From NCBI RefSeq assembly GCF_036324505.1, contig NC_086369.1, positions 16,552,781-16,616,780 of the forward strand: a stretch of DNA of 64,000 bases, written 5' to 3'. The position numbers and the translations under genes were made by a program. The notes below the pieces were generated by a model that did not search any database, was not told where the DNA came from, and saw nothing but the letters and a program-made list of their open reading frames with translations. Origin of the DNA: Eleginops maclovinus (Eukaryota; Chordata; Actinopteri; Perciformes; Eleginopidae). Positions 59,501-64,000 of this stretch are shown here, one piece after another; within the stretch, counting starts at the first letter, position 1; the number at the start of each line of letters is the position of its first letter.

Positions 59501-60363
59501 AAACTTGGAGCGTATCTGGGTACACTTGCTTCACTTTTCATGGTTGGTTATGGCCTTGGCGGGGCTGGATTTTGTACAATAGCTGTCTGTTTGATGAAGT
59601 AATCCAGCTCTGTATACCATCTGATTAAGTCCCACGTGAATATAAAACGGCAAGGGTACATTTTAATCTCAATAAAGAAGGCATTTCTACATGTATGTGT
59701 CAAAGATAAGATAATTAAAGCTCATCATTAATCAGGCAAGCACAGTTCCTCTGCAGGCACAAACCAACAAACAATAATGCATTCAACAAATACTAATTCC
59801 CCTCCATGGACTCCCCTCAGCCTCCTGAGTAGTGTCGGTGTGCCCTGATATCTCTGTGAAAAACAGGCCAACTCTTTGTCAACTTCTATAAAACCGACCA
59901 TCAGAAGACTCCTTCCTGTCCTTCAGCTTTTCTTGGAGTCTCGTTCTCACCGAGCGGTGCTTCGTTTCCGGAAGCCGGACTCACTAATCCGAAGGTGAAA
60001 GGCAGGGACAAGGAGAGCAGGGGGGGGCTGTACATGGGGAAGAGGAAGGCCTATGTGTGCTGTAACGTTCAGAATGCCCAGCTGAAAATAATCCCTCAAA
60101 GCATGCCGACAGCGGCCTGTTGAGAGAGGAGAATTAGGGTTTGCATCAGGCAGATAGGCCGCTCAATTATCCCCTCGGAGGCCTGGACGATGAGGACGGG
60201 CTTGTCATTGGTCAGCAGAAAGTGGGGAGACCAATGCAGACACACAGAGCATGTTGACTTATAGTAACTCAATTATAAATACTGCATAGTCTGTCATTTT
60301 CTGCCATAAGAAAATATTAAATATTTAAAAATCTGGAGTTTCGTTTGGTGGTTGTGCAGCGTT

Positions 60364-60383
60364 GCATTATGGGAGATGTAGTT
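60364..60383 (-). promoter_or_regulatory. ZNF143/SBS-like motif
   Basis: gcattatgggagatgtagtt is the reverse complement of an ACTACAnnTCCCAnnATGC-type element, the consensus bound by ZNF143. Seen by eye only. There is no adjacent gene evidence. Confidence 0.35.
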
Positions 60384-61701
60384 TTCAGCTTCCTGGTTAA
60401 GATTCCTCCAGTGTTCATGCTTCAGGAGGTCAAAAGTCTGAGCTTCTGTCTGGTTGCCGCGACAGTAGCAGTAGCTTGTTTCTCTGATAACTTCAGATCC
60501 AGACGTCCCATCACTACAATCTTTCATCCAAGTCAGAAAGCACCAAGAGCTAAAGAGTATACGGAAAAAGAAACCTCAGTTTATGGCAGAGAATGCATGC
60601 TCATGTGATCAGACGCCATCACAGGAGACGAGGTGTTCTGAAACTACACAACTTCACTCAATATATAACATTTTAAGGGGTAATGTTACTTTTAATGGCG
60701 ACAATCCCACCACCAAATGTAATAACGAGGCACCAGAACTGAATTTGGATCTCATCAGACGTGCACTGGAGTCCACATGTAGGACTGGGATACATGCACC
60801 CGTCTAATTAAAACACAGATTGTGTTTTCTGAGCCCAGCGAGATGAAAACATGGGGATGTGGCTGCGGCTTTTAACGGGGTGTTTGTTGGGTTTCCTGGG
60901 CGAGGGGAAGCTCTGCGGCTCGCTGTGATTTGTGATTCGCACGGGGCTGGGAAGAGAGGCATTTTGAGTCCTGGACCCCGCTTACTCTCTCGCTGTGGGG
61001 GAAACCAGCAGCATGGACGCCTCACCACCGTGGAAAATGGCACTTTCCAACAGAATGGAAATAGGTATACACATCTCGCCAAACTCAAATCCAGATACAG
61101 CTGTAGTCTCTCTCTCAGCTGAAGGGGGCTCCATCTTTAAAGGAGGAAATATCAGGACCATCCAGACTTCATTTGGGACCGTTTAATAAACTTTTACTAA
61201 CCAATAGTTGGTTTGGAACGAGACTTTAACGTGGAGGACCCTCCCAGCGAAAGGAGTAGGTTTGGAACTGGGCCCGACTCTCTATGCTGCTTTCCCCTCA
61301 TTTCACTTTTCCCTTCCATTGCTCTCAGATCTGTGGTTAATAAAGAGCGAGCCACAGGAGCTCCAGGTCTGCAACAGGTGCAAATTCCAGCGATGCCTGC
61401 GAGCGATTTTACAAACTGGAGCCAAGAAGACGCTGGAGGAGACGACCAGGAGGGCCGTCAGACAGACCATAGTGCAACCAGACTCACTTTAAACGTGTTC
61501 TGTAGGTCATTCTTAGACTGATTTGACGACTTTAAGGCCATTTGTACAGGTTAAGTACGAACATTTGGTAAGAAAAGCTCCTCAGAGCGAAGGAGATCCT
61601 GTACTTTCTGTAGGATGTTTCCAAGAATATGCCAATGGTTTATAATGGATTATACTTGCTGTGGCCTAATAGTGTTAAACTGTAACACTCTTCTGCAGCC
61701 C

Positions 61702-61816
<115 letters not shown>

Positions 61817-62202
61817 AGAAAACCCCCAATAATCCAATTAAGCAGATAATTTCCTTGGGTACACAGACCTGAATCGACCGTCAGAGAGTCAGAGAGAGTG
61901 AAAGGAGAGGACGGAGGAAAGTCTTTTTTGAGAACTGTTCAGCTGCTGCAGGGAACAAAGCTTCAGAGAAAGAGACCCCTCCACCCCTCCCCTACTGTGC
62001 ACTGTGTAACTGTCCTGCTGGCTGCCATCAGACCTGATCCAGGACCAGGGTTGAGTAGGAACCCTGACCAGGAGCCAAGCTGCCTTTCACTGTGTGTGTT
62101 TGAATATGCATGAGTACAGACGGGGTGGGGGGCCTCATATTCACAAACAAAGCCCACTAAAATGGGGGAGAAATGTGGGAGTAAAATTAGTAATTGGCCA
62201 TG

Positions 62203-62400
62203 CTCCCTCTCCTTTAGTTTGTCTATAGGTTTCTGTGCATGTAAATGGTCTGCAGAGGCTAAAATCCCTGTGAATCCCGTCCTTCCAGAACATAGTACGT
62301 GATAGGGTAAGGGGCGGGACATCTCTAAGCTGGTTGACAAATCACATCAGAGCCGATCAGACTGGGCTCTGGTTTCAGACCGAGGGTGAAAAGAGGTTTA
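62203..62400 (+). repeat. dispersed repeat family A, copy 3
   Basis: gtgcatgtaaatggtctgca and aagctggttgac...gggctctggtttcag match copies 1 and 2 with substitutions. Confidence 0.7.
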
Positions 62401-64000
62401 GTGATGACACATAAATCCTACCTGCAATCCTATGCCTCCTTCTGTGTTTCAGCAGACCTCCTCCTCTCTGACTGGACGGGGCATATGATGTCGCCTCTCA
62501 GTCCTGCAGAGAGAGAGAGGGACAGAAGAGGGGAGGAAACAGAGGAGAGGAATCCAGAATATCTCACGGTGACGCTCATCTCCCCTTGTGGAACCTCAGC
62601 CATAATGACGAGGCCGAAAAGGAGAAAAGAGGCATCAAGCAGTCGATGTTTCAGCAGAACAACGAGCTATCCTGGGTTTGTGTGCAGAGATATGAGCTAA
62701 TAATGCACGCACATGTCTGTAAGGAGTTAGAGAGAAACAAGGCATATAAAGCTGGGTTTTTTCTGCTTGCTTAACATAATTGAGAACTTAGATGTCTGAC
62801 ATTTTACTGAAACAATCTGATAAAGCTCCAAAGTGCTCACTCAATTATTACGAGCAAAAGAGCAACTTTTTGTGGCAATTGTCGTGACAAAGAAAAGATT
62901 AAAATACAGCATTAAACAAAATAAAAGCAAGGTAGGAAGAGGTAGAAACTGTAAAAGTACAGAAAACATCCTTTTGTATTGATAATAACTGATGCAATGC
63001 ATTAGCCATCTCCCAGTGCTTGAATAAAGACAGTAAGCAGGGAATGAACAAAGTAAAGAAAGAAGGTATTAGAAGGAAAAGAGACATGTCTGCAGCCCCG
63101 TCTAAACTGTGAAAAGGGGGTCCCCCACTTCTTCTCCTCCGACCTTTCATATCCTAAAAGAATCCTCTTAACTCCTCATTCTTCATTTCCTGTTCGTGTC
63201 CGGCTCCAGATGTCCGGAGGATCCGGAGAACATCCGTAAGGGGACGCCTGCAGACTCTCAGGATAAAGTAAGTGGGAGGTGGAAGGATTTGTATCGTGAC
63301 GGTACACGTCCAGCTTATTCTACCCATGAATCCTCGCCGGTAAAAAAGATACTGGCACAGTAACCCAGGGACATGTTGGGATAGACATTAATATGTGTAT
63401 AAATCTCAAAGATCCTGCAGCTATGCCAGGGTTTCATTTGATTGCCTAAAAACTGGAAAGATATTGGGATTTAACTCACTGATGGATGTGTTTATGGACG
63501 CCTCGACACACACCATGGGAGCTGATGGTGAAATCAAACCTGAATGCTGACTGATTCTAAAAACACCCATAAATAATATATAGCCTTTAGCTTAGATAAA
63601 CAGGCTGTGGGAATGCACAACATTACAGCGTGGAAGAGTTTCTGCACGAGTCCAATCCCATCCAGGTATGTAAAGAGAAGCATAAATATAAGGTGACAGC
63701 TTTACAGTAAGCAATAAAACAAGTATTCTGCTAATCTATTGAGGGATTGAGCTTCAGGAACTAAAGGATTGCAAAGTACAATGAGCGCAGACCTCCATCA
63801 GGAACAATGGTCCATTCAAGTGCTCCTCCTGGACATATTTCCAAAGTTGGGAAGTCCTTCTTCTGATTTTGCTGGGAATTTCTTTACCTATTCTGACGCC
63901 ACATGAATGCACCAATGCCCTACTTTGTATTGTCACAAATCTGCGCCATTATTTGGATCTGCTCCAATATTTGTACAAGTTCTTCCTTTGCCTTCGATTC

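Overview
This is vertebrate nuclear DNA, most likely from a ray-finned (teleost) fish. The genes are split into short GC-rich exons with GT...AG introns. Introns and flanks carry very long (CA)n/(TG)n arrays and fragments of repeats common in fish genomes. The window holds two convergent protein-coding genes and no bacterial features. I cannot name the species.

Layout. Positions 1-4932 are intron of a plus-strand gene whose 5' exons lie outside the window. Eight exons between 4933 and 15717 encode the C-terminal ~545 residues of an organic anion transporting polypeptide, best matched to slco5a1, ending at a TGA at 15715-15717. A ~3 kb tail-to-tail interval follows. The minus-strand gene is sulf1, the extracellular heparan sulfate 6-O-endosulfatase. 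I place 19 coding exons from the ATG at 40619 to the short-isoform stop at 19304, plus an alternative long C-terminal frame reaching 18714. The tail-to-tail order sulf1/slco5a1 matches my recollection of human 8q13. Positions 40648-64000 lie upstream of the sulf1 coding start (5' intron and/or intergenic). They contain repeats, a candidate promoter/5' exon near 41.2-41.35 kb, and no convincing further coding exon.

Products. Sulf1 is secreted or Golgi-routed and trims 6-O-sulfates from heparan sulfate on cell-surface proteoglycans, tuning Wnt, FGF, BMP and Shh signalling. Slco5a1 is a plasma-membrane solute carrier with little-known substrates. Nothing in the sequence ties the two products functionally beyond old synteny.

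Most interesting. (i) The sulf1 3' end seems able to encode two C-termini in different frames, switched by a 34-nt exon. Including it gives a short tail matching the known vertebrate ending; skipping it opens a long conserved-looking acidic tail. (ii) The exon before it has one base too many for its expected frame, lies directly against a (UG)~46 tract, and contains a second in-frame AG. (iii) Exon 12 is bracketed by complementary (UG)n and (CA)n tracts. (iv) There is a piggyBac-like element with TTAA flanks, several unusual minisatellites, and dinucleotide arrays totalling about 2.7 kb.
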